Source: Astragalus membranaceus
Lineage: Eukaryota > Streptophyta > Magnoliopsida > Fabales > Fabaceae
Direction: 5' to 3'
Assembly (NCBI GenBank): GCA_039519185.1
Contig: CM076851.1
Coordinates: forward strand, 28,024,857 to 28,088,856
DNA: 64,000 nucleotides
The translations under genes were made by a program, and so were the position numbers. Positions 44,515 to 56,068 of this stretch are shown here, one piece after another; the stretch's first letter is position 1, and each line of letters starts with the position of its first letter. A model generated the notes under the pieces. That model saw nothing but the letters and a program-made list of their open reading frames with translations. It had not been told where the DNA came from and did no database searches.

Positions 44515-45561
44515 CATTTTTTAAAAAAAAAACGAGGGTCAAGCCTAACTAATTAAAATGTGTGGTTTAATGTATTGTTGATTTGATTAGTACCTTGTTT
44601 GCCTTTCTTTCTTATCATTGATTAGAGGCATATGCATTTGTCTTTTTTGTTGTTCCCTTCTTCTCAATTCCCTTTCTGAAGTAAGTAATGTGTTTGTTGT
44701 TGGTATCCTAGGCTAGTTGTATTTGAATAATATTGAACCATAGGGTAGACAACATGCTATTATCTGGATTGCTCTGGTTTTCATTTCAGGTGGGGGTAGT
44801 GCTAAGGAAAATGCCCTTCACACACACTACACTTGTACCCCGAGATTATATGATTAGAGAAAAAGACCATAACCCAGGTCTGTTAGGATACCATAGGATG
44901 AGTGGATTCGAGTAGTGGGAGCCCATCAGGACCTTTGTCCGTTTGGCTACTCGCGAAAGTTTCAATCAGAGTTGTGCTCTTCCACGATACCTTGTACCTA
45001 GCAGTTTGCTGCATTTACAAGGAATTTCGTGAAAGAGACCGTGGCTCTGATGACCTTTGTGAGGGTGTGAATAGAGCTACATGAGAAGATTACCCCTAAA
45101 GTGTCTTAGATCATAGGTCTCACCTCTTTTTTAGGTCACAAGGGCTTTTCCAAAATTGTGTGTTGCATTATTACATCTAGTTCATTTCCACCAACGTTTT
45201 TGAAAAAAAAAAAACAACAAAATCAAAAAAGAATATGTTTTTCCTTCATGAGGTGGCATATAGGGTATCCTGCCCTAAATTTTCAAAACCCCACCTGTAA
45301 ATATCTGTCTTTATAAACAAGCATCCTCATCACCCGCATTTTACATCATAACAGCATGCATTACATAAGCAAAATTCTGAAAAATTCATACAGCATTCCT
45401 CATGCATCTAAATACAAAAATAACATAAAACCATATGCATTGCATTCATTTACGCATTCATACTTGTACTCATAAAAAAAAATGTTCTATCATCAGAGAG
45501 AAAAACGAAAGGCAAGCTGGTTCGCCAACACCGATACTCCACTCGTCTACAAGCAAGATTA
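44515..45561 (+). other. Ogre leader region
   Basis: Long untranslated leader. Ogre elements often have a small extra ORF here. Two frames of 60 codons exist (44733-44915 and 44902-45084), but I recognise neither and do not call them. A TTTCAG/GTGGGG string at about 44786 could be a splice site. Confidence 0.5.
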
Positions 45562-47744
45562 ATGACTAGCAATCAACATCTCGAGAATGAGGACCCCCTG
45601 GGTCAAGATGGGTCGGTTGTGGAGATTCTTAATCCTGAGCAGCTGGCTCAAGAGAATCAAGCTTTGAAGACCAAAGTGGAGGCTATGGAAGCACAGATGG
45701 TCGAAGTAATGAGTATGCTACAGAATCTGAGGGGTGGGGCCGCCGCTGGGGCCGCCGCTGTTGTAAATTCCGAAGGGGTTGTTACTTTCGTTTCTCCTCC
45801 GGTGTCCGCTGAAGTTACAACTACTCACACCTCTTATGGACAGGGGGTCAGTCACTTTGCCCATCCTCCAGGAGCGAGCAGACAGAGTCATCTGAATGCA
45901 CCGATATATCCTTGGGGGATGCCAATGGGTTATATGCCGCCTGCTGCTGAAGCTATTCCTGTGGGGCCGAGTCAACCTGTCACGACTATGCCTGGTGGAG
46001 CTGCTATGGGACCACAAATTCATACTCCTAGTCCTGATACTGTACTGCCAAGAGGTTCACCTAGTCCTACTCTAGGAGTTACTGTGAACCCTCAGAACGC
46101 TGTCCATTGTATGGGAAACCCTGCTCAGTATGGGGTTATTATCACGTTCCGGGGAACTACCCACAAGGTCACTTGTTTGGGAACACTCAGCATGGGGATC
46201 GGTATCACTCGCTTGAAGAGCGCTTAAGAGCTATGGAAGGATCAGGAACTAGAGCCAGGGATGCCCGAGATTTGTGCCTTGTCCCAGATGTTGTTATACC
46301 CCCTAAATTCAAAGCACCTGACTTCGATAAATATCGCGGCACCGGGTGTCCATCTAGCCATTTGACGATGTATGTTAGAAAAATGGCCGCTTATGCTCAT
46401 GATGACAAGGTGCTCATTCATTATTTCCAGGACAGTCTGACTGGGGCATCACTAGATTGGTACATGCAGCTGCAATCCTCCGAAGTTCACAGTTGGAAGG
46501 ATCTCTCTGAAGCCTTTCTAAAACAATACCAGTATAACATGGACCTTGCTCCAGACCGGTCTCAATTACAGCACATGAGCAAAGGAGATAGAGAGTCATT
46601 CAAAGAATACGCTCAAAAATGGAGGAGCATAGCTGCTCAGGTGAAGCCGCCATTGACTGAAAAAGAGATGGTGTACATGTTTATGGAGACCCTTCCAGGG
46701 CTGTATTATGATAGGTTGGTGGGGAGTGTTTCGTCCAAATTCTCAGATATGGTTGTCATTGGGGAACGATTAGAGCACGGATTGCGCAGCGGAAAGATTG
46801 TTGGAGGTTTTGGCGATTCTAGTGGACAAAAGAAACCCTTTCCCAACTTCCCCAAGAAGAAAGAAGGGGAAACCAATGTTATTTCCGCAGGGGGAGGCCC
46901 ATCTTTCAGCTCTCCACAGCAGGCGGTGTCATTATCTTTCAACTCTCCGCAGCAAACTAATTCGGGCTACAGAGCCCAGAACTATCAAGAGAAGAGGCGT
47001 GCTAATTTTGATCCGATCCCAATGACCTATACTGAATTGTTCAATCATCTTGTCTCAAAGAATTTGGTCAATACTCGCCCCATGAAGCCTATACAACCTC
47101 CCTTTCCTAGGGGGTACAATGCTGATGCTACTTGTAGTTTTCATAGTGGAGGAGTCGGCCACACGGTGGAGGACTGCAAGGCTTTTAAATATGTAGTTCA
47201 GGATTTGATTAACGCCAACTGGATCTCTTTCAAGTCGAACAGTCCCAGTACAACTACAAACCCCCTACCGGGACATGGGACACCATCTGCTAATGCAGTA
47301 GAGGATTCTGTGGGGCAGACAATGATAAAAGATGTTAAGTGTATCCAGACTCCTCTGGAAAATATACATGCTGAGTTGTGTCGTCGTGGTGTTATCAAGA
47401 AGGGCTGTGTATGCGCCGATCCTTTATGTGTGGGTGCCTGTGAAGTTTTCAAGTCAGTCCTGCAAGACCTGATAGATCGGTGCGTGGTTCAGATAGGGAC
47501 CCATGATATTGAAGATGAAAAAGAAATCAATGAGGAAGTAATAGCGGTGCCTATGAAAGAGAGATGTTGGGATACCCTAGGGGAGTCCAGTGGAAAGTTT
47601 GACTACTTGGTCAGGTATGACGTTCCCAAGAGTGCTCAAATCCGAATGGAAGACATCCAGCCCACAGGATGGGATGAGGAAGAGGAACAATACGACCAAA
47701 TTGCTGTCATCAATAATGGTCCTAAGTCAGAAGAGGGATGTTAG
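45562..47744 (+). pseudogene. Ogre gag (one frameshift)
   Basis: Starts at ATG 45562 with a coiled-coil-like N-terminus (NPEQLAQENQALKTKVEAME) and a Pro/Gly/Met-rich tract. The frame shifts by +1 between about 46107 and 46160, from ORF 45562-46227 to ORF 46107-47744. The second frame holds the Gag core: PPKFKAPDFDKYRGTGCPSS, SLTGASLDWYMQLQ, FKEYAQKWRSIAAQVKPPLT, METLPGLYYDRLVG. A degenerate zinc-binding segment follows (CSFHSGGVGHTVEDCKAF). The end is a 175-bp duplication (see that entry) with a TAG at 47742. Gag packages the RNA; the shift would prevent a full-length product unless rescued in trans. Confidence 0.9.
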
Positions 47745-47912
47745 GATACCCTAGGGGAGCCCAGTGGAAAGTTTGATTACTTGGTCAGATATGACGCTCC
47801 CGAGAGTGCTCAAATCCGAATAGAAGACATCCAGCCCACAGGATGGGATGAGGAAGAGGAACAACACGATCAAATTGCTGTCATCAAGGATGAGGGTGGT
47901 GCAAACCTGGTT
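47563..47912 (+). repeat. 175-bp tandem duplication at the end of Ogre gag
   Basis: 47563-47737 and 47738-47912 are direct copies (GATGTTGGGATACCCTAGGG... and GATGTTAGGATACCCTAGGG...). Both encode DTLGE(S/P)SGKFDYLVRYD and a GWDEEEEQ segment. A G-to-A change in the second copy turns TGG into the TAG stop at 47742-47744. Confidence 0.92.
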
Positions 47913-48234
47913 TGTCGCTGCAGTGCTGGTGAAAGAATTAAAGAATGGAAAGACTGTTGATCTTCCTGGGACCTTTTGATTTAAAGTAGTCATTTGTAAT
48001 GCAACCCTGTGGCTCTGCCCAAGGCCACAGGACCAGTTGTTAGGGGCGCACATGTTTTTATTTTCTAAATCATCATCATCAATAAAAACGTTGTTTTTGA
48101 ATTCCAATCAATAAAAATCAATTCCTTTTCATTTCATGTGTCTCTTCTTTTCTTTATTATTTTTGCCTGCATGTCTCACCTTCCATTCTGCTTTTTCGCC
48201 TCGGCAAAAAGCAAATCCACAGCAATTGTCTCTC

Positions 48235-48455
48235 AAAATAACAGTGCCAACGGTCCATATTTTGACTTTGATCACCTTATCAATCAAGCAGAGTGGGTCG
48301 TTGAGAAAGACCGGGAAAATCCTCCAGAAGGTTAATGAAGCAAGGAAAAAGGGTTATTCAGCATCACGAGGAATCCACTGAAGTGATCAACTTGGGGACC
48401 GCTGAGAACAAGAAAGAGGTCAAGATGGGTGCTTCAATAAAGGAAAATTAGAGCT
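48235..48455 (+). pseudogene. Ogre pol remnant (start of RT region)
   Basis: Across stops and shifts, translations give ANGPYFDFDHLINQAE at about 48247-48300 and then HHEESTEVINLGTAENKKEV at about 48362-48420. This EVINLGT-type string precedes RT in Ogre-like pol proteins. After about 48455 the similarity stops, which marks the left edge of the internal deletion. Confidence 0.6.
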
Positions 48456-49330
48456 CAAAAAAGGAAATAAAGAAGAAGGGCAAGTGCATGAAAATAAGTG
48501 AATTATTGTCCCAGAGTTAATTTTTGAGGAAATAAGTAATCATGATTTGAAATGAAGTCGGACTACCATTCCATATCCAAAAACAAAATCCTCTCCTAAA
48601 CACCTTAAGCCAAGAAAATCCCAAAGAGAAAAACAAAATCCCTCCTACCCACCGTAAGCCAAGAAAATCCCAAAGAGAAAAAACATAATCCTTTCCGACC
48701 CATCTTAAGCCAAGAAAAAGCCAAAAATCCAAAAGTCACCTTAGACAAGGACCACCTCGAAAAAAACGGTGCATCGTTCTTTATCAGTTCACCCAAGCTC
48801 AAGAAAAAGAAGAAGTCAAAGAAGGAGAAATCATCCCAAAACCAAAAGAAAAATAAAAAAGAGATGTAAATAGTGAGTTGATACATGTTACCACAAAACC
48901 CAAGAGGTCCTCGTCTCAATAAACCTTCAAACACTTTCTCATTTCCATGCACCCCTCCTCTCATAAACCGCAAACACTCTCCTTTGACCTCGACAGCCCG
49001 CCCTCCATAGACCCTTAGCCAGGAATAAAACCTCCTAATACCTCATCAAGCCAACACCAAATAAACACCATCCTGCCATTAGCCCCAAATACTTCATTAA
49101 GCCTACTCATCTCTCCTCCACAAAACACCACAATCCCGAAAGGTCCATTTCGATCAATGATTGATTGCTGTTATTTTCTCAAAGTTTTAGCTCAAGGACA
49201 AGTAAATTCATTTGTTTACAATATGCCAAGTGGGGAAATCCTGTCGCTCTTCACCCCTCCTACAACTGGGGAAATTGATCCTACACCTATCTCATCCCTT
49301 GTCGCACTCACATTCATTGAAATCATACAG
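48456..49330. other. Ogre filler sequence at the deletion
   Basis: A-rich, no pol similarity. At 48600-48725 three ~60-base units repeat 'AAGCCAAGAAAATCCCAAAG' followed by AGAAAAA and CCACC/CATC variants. Origin unknown; it replaces about 4 kb of pol expected here. Confidence 0.55.
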
Positions 49331-49745
49331 GGGCAACCCCCTTTCCTCTCTAGTGTATGGGTCAGAAGCAGTTCTTCTCATCAAGGTTGAAATACCCTCT
49401 CTACGAGTAGTCATGGAGGCCAGGTTAGAAGAAGCAAAATGGATCCAAACTCGTCTAGATCAACTGAATCTCATTAAAGGGAAAAGAATGGCTGCCCTGC
49501 GCCATGGCTAGTTGTACCAACAAAAGATGAAGGCAGCTTTCGGCAGGAAAGTCCGTCTTCGAGAATTCGGCGAAGGAGACCTTGTACTCAAAAAGATCCT
49601 ACCTATCCGGACTGACTCCGTGGGAAGTTGAGGCCCACTTATGACGGTCCATATGAAGTCAAGAAAGCTTTTTCCAGAGGAGCGCCGATACTCATAAATA
49701 TAGACGGCGAAGATCTCAGGAATCCAGTCTTATGCCTAAAAGAAA
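49331..49745 (+). pseudogene. Ogre integrase C-terminal end
   Basis: The frame of 49212-49511 gives LVYGSEAVLLIKVEIPSLRV, then LEEAKWIQTRLDQLNLIKGK and a stop (TAG at about 49509). After it the sequence continues LYQQKMKAAFGRKVRLREFG and GDLVLKKILP. A frameshift precedes the GPYxVKKAFS-type segment. This is the conserved tail of Ogre integrase. The zinc domain and the D,D,E core are missing. Confidence 0.8.
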
Positions 49746-51804
49746 TAGATGAAAAAAAGAGAAAGACAAGCCAAGTAAGAATTAGCTCGCTAGGTTGAAA
49801 ACCCGCAAAGGGCGACCTAGGCAAAATCAGAGCGACCCGGTGGATTAAAAACCCGCAAAGGGCGATCCAGGCAAAAATTAGGGTCTGAAAACTTAGGCAT
49901 GAAAAGTAAAGAAAGGCATACAACTCTCCTACAAGCTTGGATGAGGGAGTGATCAAGGTCAAGGACATAGATGTTTGGCACTGTTCCACAGAGACGGACA
50001 GTCAGAATTCAGCTTCTCTCCTTTTTTCGTGTCTTTTTACAGTTTAAACTTTCAAGTGTAATAAATAATCGGCGTAACTTCTTGTGCGACCGGTTTCCAC
50101 ATTAATAAAGTTCAAATTTCTCGTATTTGTTCACTCTTTTATTTTCTGCTTTTTCTGCTCAAAATAAACGTTTTATGATGATGATGGTCCTGAACTGTAA
50201 AACATGTGCATATATCATAGAGCATTGCAAATCATTACGAGATTCTTAAGAGAAAGCACATCCTCAAAATCAGTCAATCATGCAAGAGAAAGCAACTACA
50301 TCCACGATTGCTTCCAACCAGCAAAGTCAAACCAGCATGCACCCGGCCCATGAGCCCCGCAAGTCCAACAGCTTCTTCAGTCTCGTGTCATGAGCGTCGC
50401 GGGTTGGCTGAACCAGCAAAAATAAAAAAAAAATAATAAAAAAAAAAAGGGCAATAAGCAAACACCGTCATGCATTACATTCATCATGCATAAAATCATG
50501 CATTTATCAGGCAGGAAAATAATGAGAGAAATTCAGGCATTTGCATTCATCATAAGAGAAAGAAAAAGAAAATAGCAATCATGGCATTTGCATCATGCAT
50601 CTCATAGAAAAAACAAAACGAAGCCTTCCATTGCATACACTGGCATTCCATGCGGTCAAACCAGACCTTTGTGTCCTTAAACCAGACCTTTAGGGTCCAT
50701 AAACCAGACCAATATGCAGACACATATTGCTCCATAAACCAGGCTTGTCGGCCCATAAACCAGACTCGTTGTGATCCTTAAATCAGACTAATGTCGGGTC
50801 CATAATTTATCATTCCATCAAATAAACCAAAGCATTTCACAACTCTCAAGCATTGCATTTGCATACCCGCACTTCATAAATAAAAAAAAGCAACCATCAA
50901 GGAAAGCCAAAAGAGAATATCAAAAGCGTCCAGCATTGCATGCATCAGCGTCACATGCATCCACGTAGCATACATCTGCATTACATTTGCATAACCGCAT
51001 CTTGCACATTCATCATTACACCAAAATCATAGCATTGCATGCACATGCATAACATGCCCTTGCATAACATGCACCCATACTCCATGCACTATTCCTTGCA
51101 TCAACTGACGTATGCAGGTACCTCAATCCAGTGCGGCAGCATTGGTCATTTCAATCAATCAATCAACAGGATTCGTGAATCCCTTCAGGACCCAAGTGTC
51201 CCTTCAAAAAGCAGACTTCACCTCGTATTCGAGCTGCGGGTAAGTCCTTCAGACCCCAAGTGGTCCTTCAGACTAGTTGTGTCAGCCTAAGACACAATGG
51301 ACGTCCTACATGGTCAACATATCAGTTCCGGATCTGATCTTGACCCATCATGGCTGCTCGGAAAAGGCCACCCCTTCAGGAAGACCGTTTTACTAGTACC
51401 GTTGCCAGTTTGCGCTCCATCAGACCCATTGGTCCATCAGGCTTAGGCATGCCCTTCAGACCTTGTCGGTCCTTCAGTTTAACTCCAATCAATGCGCCAA
51501 GCATCGACTGCGAATTAGACCTTCAGAGCCTTGGTGCTCCTTCAGACCCTGAGTGGTCCTTCAGAGCCTTAGTGCTCCTTCAGATCCCGAGTGGTCCGTC
51601 ATTCTCTCTCTCGGTTAATGCGCCAGGTGTTAACCATTCCCCGTTTGTTCTCAAGCCCATCTTTTCAAAAAATATAGAAAAAGAAAAAGAGGAAAATTCG
51701 GGTTTACCCAAGTGGACAAAATCGGTATAATTTCTGAATTCTTTATCTTCATTTTGCCTTGGAATATGTTTCGGCCAATTCATATTCCTAGTTAAAATTC
51801 AGAT
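49746..51804 (+). other. Ogre 3' untranslated region with word repeats
   Basis: No coding region supported. It contains a GGTT/AAACCCGCAAAGGGCGA pair (49795 and 49850), CATGCATTGCAT-type words (50460-51100), five AAACCAGAC(C/T) copies (50655-50790) and a run of CCTTCAGA...AGTGGTCC/AGTGCTCC units (51180-51600). Confidence 0.6.
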
Positions 51805-51817
51805 AAAGAGGGGCAGC
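51805..51817 (+). promoter_or_regulatory. Ogre polypurine tract
   Basis: AAAGAGGGGCAGC lies directly before the 3' LTR. Confidence 0.85.
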
Positions 51818-53916
51818 TGTCATACCCCAATTTTGTCCGGCTTAGGTCCAAACCCTAAATTTTCCACACAAAAAAAATATATAATAAATTATGCATTGCA
51901 TTTTGGGTCCTAGAAATCATTCCAAAGTTTTTGAAATCATTTTTAGGGTTAGAATGCACTTTTTGGGAAATTAGGGTTTTTAGGGTCAAAAAGGGCATTT
52001 TGGTCATTTCTCACAAAAGGGTCTATAAACATAATTTTTGCATGAAAATATTTTCTTAATAAGCCTCATGCATAAAAATAATTTTTTAGAAAGTATAAAA
52101 TTGATTTTATCATGCATATAATGTATTCTTGATGAATAAGGAAATAATCGATTACGTCATATCCTTCCTTCAAACAAATAATCGATTATCTACTCTGAAA
52201 ATCAAGCAAATAATCGATTATCTACTTGTTTCATTCAAGCCAATAATCGATTATTTGCTCTATGAAAACAAGCAAATAATCAATTATCCCCTTCCCCTTT
52301 TGAAGCACATAATCGATTATTAAGATGCCCATATTTTCAGGAAAGCAAATAATCGATTACCTTCTTATTTCATTCAAGCAAATAATCGATTATTTGCTCT
52401 ATGAAAACAAGCAAATAATCGATTATCCCCTTCCCCTTTTGAAGCACATAATCGATTATTGAATCTGAGATCCAAGGCACATAATCGATTACATCTCCCA
52501 AGTTATTTCCAACATAATCGATTACCTAGTTTCCTAAAATAGATCAAATCCGATTTCCTATAAATAGGAAGCTCATTTTTCATTTCAAGGGGACGCATTC
52601 TTCACGAGATCAGATGAAAAAAACTCATTTTTGCGAGATCCCTCACATTTTAGAAAAAAAACTCTTCTACGCTTTATTTTTTCGCTCTATCCGTTCCGTT
52701 GGTCCGTCAGAGTCGATCTTCTGCAAGAGTTAGTCGGGATTTGCGTTCTTCAGATTTGTAATATCTGTCTTCATCAGAGGTATTTCAGTCTTTTCATTTG
52801 TTAATATTTAGTTATTGTGATCCATGTGATTTAAACTTAGCTATAGCATTTATCTACTCGTTCTTGTATATTATCGTCCATTGTTGATGACGAACCATAT
52901 GATTCCCACTTATGCCTAGTGCATCATGTTCTAAGTGGTGAAGATGGTCTCGGGTGATTCAGCTTGCCCCTTTCAAACCCTTTCAAAAACATTTTTTTAA
53001 TTAGAACTACGTCGCTTTGATTCCCGTTTGGGATACGTAGGAGCGAGCCACGTTCTCGTCAAGCGCCACAAATAAAAACTCTTTTCACCCCCCTAAACCA
53101 ATCATTTTCATAAAACAAACAAAAATCATTTTCAAACCCATTGTTGCTAGTAGCTCATCAGAGCCTCTGTTCGTTTAGCTATTAGTGACAATGTTCTTTT
53201 CTCCTAAAAATAATAAACGACGATCCATCATAACTTTTGTTAGTTTGATCCTCGTACAAATCAATCTCTTTCGAAAATCACTTTCAAAAAGATAATAAAA
53301 ACAAGTTGTTATCAATAGTCCATCAGAACCTTTGTTCGTTTGACTAGCGGTACAACTCTTTTTGAGCATTTAGCAGTGATTCATCATAGCCTCTGCTAGT
53401 TTAATCATTTGCTAATGCTCGTCCTATTTCAAAAAACTCACTAAAAACGATAAAAAAACAAAAACTTTTCAAAAAAGAACCAAGAACTACGTAGCTTTGA
53501 ATTCTCCATCGCACCGGGAGATACGTAGGAGCGGGCCATGTCCCGTCAAGCACTTTTTTCTAAAAACCCTTTTTTCCCCCCTTTCTCACCAAAAATAAAA
53601 TTTCCAGTATGTTTTCTCATTCGTCTTCAAACAAGAAATAAATAGGCAAATCTAGGTATTTTTCAAATCAAACGTTAAAACCACACATTTAATTAGAGGT
53701 TCCCTTTCGGTAGAAAGGACGTGCGCGGTGCTAACACCTTCCTCGCGCGTAATCGACCCCCGAACCTATATCTCTAGTTTTCAAAAGACCATCCGCCTTG
53801 TCCAAAAGACCTTTTTTCAATGTTTTGGTCTTAAAATTAAAATATTGGTGGCGGCTCCAAAATTATTCCACGTTGTACATTGAGAAACCCAAGCCGGGAT
53901 TTTTCGGGGTGCAACA
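51818..53916 (+). repeat. Ogre 3' LTR
   Basis: Nearly identical to 42397-44494. It has the same ATAATCGATTAT array at 52140-52530, with one core changed to AATCAATTAT (about 52278), and a TATA box at 52559-52566. It ends GGGGTGCAACA followed by GTCAC. Confidence 0.95.
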
Positions 53917-54744
53917 GTCACCAGACAGTCGTTCATCCAGAAACTAGAAACAAAATAGGGTTCTCAAATTCAGAAATTCAATCAGAAATTATAAACAAAA
54001 TAGGGTTCACTGCAATCAGAATTTCAAGTTTCAACCAAATCAGAATTCAATCAAATTCAGTGGCGTTAGAGACAGACAAAATAGGGTTCAACCAAATTCA
54101 ATCAAAATCAGAATTCAAATCAGAAATTATAAACAAAATAGGGTTCAACCAAATCAAGTTTCAACAAAATAGGGTTCACTGCAATCAGAATTACATACCT
54201 GTGAGTGTGATTCTGTGACTTTGAGACTGAGACAGACGCACGCAATTTCGCAAACGCAGGAAGCTTCACTGCTTCAGCGAGAGAAGAAAGTTGCTTCGCG
54301 AGCGCGAGAGAGAAGGCAGCAGAGGAAGGCTTCGTGAGAGAAGCTAATCCTTCATTCGCGAGAGAGAAGGGTAAAAGCTTCAGTTGACTGCGAAGAAGAA
54401 GGCTTCGCGGTGAAGAACGGAAGAAGAACTGAAGAAGAAGGCGGTGGCCGCTTCGTGGAAACAGTGGCGTGAGAACTGAAGAAGAAGGCAGCGTCGCTGT
54501 GTCACGTGTTGTGCGTTTTTGTTGCTACTGCGTGCGTGTTTTGCCTTTTGCGAGAGAGTGTGTGTTTGGGTAAGTGAAGTTTGGGTATTTGGTGCAAATA
54601 GGTGCCAAATTTGGGCTATTGCTGCAATTTAAAATATTCAGGGGTGTCAAAAAAAATTCTATAGGGTGGTAAGCAGAATTATTTTTTTTCAGGGGTGTCA
54701 ACTGAACCCCCTCACTTGTAGCTGGGTCCGCCACTGAATGATTG

Positions 54745-55134
54745 TGTAACACACGTGTAAGTTTTCTGAACGGTTATGCGTTCGGGGCTCATAGGAAATG
54801 TGGGAATCACAAAGAATTAAGGGATGATGCGTAGGCCTCTTGAGATCTATGAACTCCGAGAGACATCTCGAGACCATGAAAACACCGAGGGTGATGAAAC
54901 ATTACTTATTTACTAGGCTTAATAGGGTGTCGTTCTAACGCTTTACCAATAGAGAAGTTTAGGACTGTCGAGAGGAAATTTGAATCAGAGGGATGATGTT
55001 GTGAGACCTCAATTATGGAAAGGACCCCATATATGATCATTCAAGACTACAAAAGTTGGTTACCTAGAGAGGACATGAGAATCTACTTGGATGTTTGAAG
55101 TGTTGAAAAGCCCATTTATCTAGAGATTGCAAGA
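54745..55134 (+). mobile_element. Decayed retroelement interior (possible gag end)
   Basis: Continues the sequence cut at 42182. One frame at about 55098-55148 reads LKC-stop-KAHLSRDCKKEE, resembling a worn CCHC zinc knuckle of a copia Gag. Nothing else is recognisable. It may be the interior of the element whose LTR hosts the nest; that is inference. Confidence 0.3.
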
Positions 55135-55148
55135 AAGAAGAGGTAACA

Positions 55149-55347
55149 ATTATTTTTAATAAACCGGGTATCCTCTGTGCGCAACTGCAGAGACTAATCC
55201 CTCGAGCGGGGTAGGACCACAATGGACGGCAAAGGTCTCCCTCAAGAGATTTAACACTGTTGCATGCCCAAGGCTGGATTCGAACCCAAGACCTTGGTTA
55301 AGCTGGAAGAGACCCATATCAATCTCATCCAAGTGCTCTTGGGTAAG
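55149..55347 (-). mobile_element. tRNA-derived SINE, minus strand
   Basis: A perfect 14-bp duplication AAGAAGAGGTAACA flanks it (55135-55148 and 55348-55361). On the minus strand it starts CTTACCCAAGAGCACTTGG (A-box region), has the B box GGTCTTGGGTTCGAATCC about 50 bases on, and ends in an A/T-rich tail (ATTAAAAATAATT). It is about 199 bp, with no coding capacity. Confidence 0.92.
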
Positions 55348-55426
55348 AAGAAGAGGTAACATGTTTCCCATTTGGAAGTCAAAACATTTTACCCACAAAA
55401 ATTGATCAAAAGGTAAGGGAAACTTA

Positions 55427-55651
55427 GGGTCCGTTTGATTTGCAAACAGGTGAGTACAAGATTGGATAGTACTGAACAGGACAATACTGGTTAACTTTTT
55501 ATCTCGTATATTGTTTGGTAAACAATTGACAACACAAGCAAAAAGAATACAATTTACTATAATTTTCTTTCTAATGTGTATAATTATTTTATATAACATA
55601 TTTTATAATATAATTTAAAAACTATAAAGAAAAATGTGTGATGGAGAAGAT

Positions 55652-55714
<63 letters not shown>

Positions 55715-56065
55715 GAGAAAGAGGTCATGAGATGAGAAGATATAAGAGAGGGGGGTGAAAGGAGAGAGAAGAATGAGATAGGAGATAGAGAGAAGCATGA
55801 GATGGGGGGAGAGAGAGAGGAGAGGGAGAGAGAGAGAGAGAGAGAATTAGAGTAGGAAAAACAATATTTTGGTATTATTTTGGATGATCAGAAAATTGTA
55901 TATGAGATAGAAAGTTGTATTGTGGTTTTGTGAGAGACAAAAATTTAGGTTTCTGTCGCCTTGCTCCCAGTTTTGTCTAATACCATAAACATTTTCTAAA
56001 TCAAACATGGTACAACTGGAGTTATCCGGTACAAATCCCTCTTTTTTATCAACTCAAACGCATCC
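55427..56065. mobile_element. Tourist-like (PIF/Harbinger) MITE
   Basis: Starts GGGTCCGTTTGATTTG and ends CAAACGCATCC, with TTA on both sides (55424-55426, 56066-56068). These are PIF/Harbinger-type termini and target. It contains a long GA microsatellite. No ORF. Confidence 0.75.
55653..55711. repeat. (GA)n microsatellite
   Basis: Uninterrupted AG repeat, followed by more GA-rich sequence to about 55850. Confidence 0.95.
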
Positions 56066-56068
56066 TTA

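Larger units (their letters stand above)
42397..53916 (+). mobile_element. Ogre-type Ty3-gypsy retrotransposon, internally deleted, young
   Basis: 11,520 bp with two LTRs of 2,098 and 2,099 bp and a perfect 5-bp duplication GTCAC (42392-42396 and 53917-53921). The primer site TGGCGACTCCACTGGGGA and the long leader, Gag and 3' region are those of legume Ogre elements. Gag is present; protease, RT core, both RNase H domains and most of integrase are missing. Only the start of RT and the end of integrase remain. The LTRs differ at about eight bases and one indel by eye (about 0.4%), so the insertion is recent. Confidence 0.95.
42183..54736. mobile_element. Non-autonomous hAT element split by the Ogre insertion
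   Basis: Ends CAGTGGCAGACCCAG and CTGGGTCCGCCACTG form inverted termini. An 8-bp duplication AATGATTG flanks them (42175-42182 and 54737-54744). A second inverted string, GGGGTGTCAA / TTGACACCCC-type, lies inside each end. Without the Ogre element (42397-53916) and its duplicated GTCAC it is about 1.03 kb. The right part repeats AAACAAAATAGGGTTCA and AATCAGAATTCAA (53940-54190) and a CTTCGCGAGAGAGAAGG-like string (54290-54400). No transposase. Confidence 0.93.

Noticed and set aside
44733..45084. Two 60-codon frames as the extra upstream ORF of Ogre elements
   Set aside because: They are short and I recognise no similarity; position alone is not enough.
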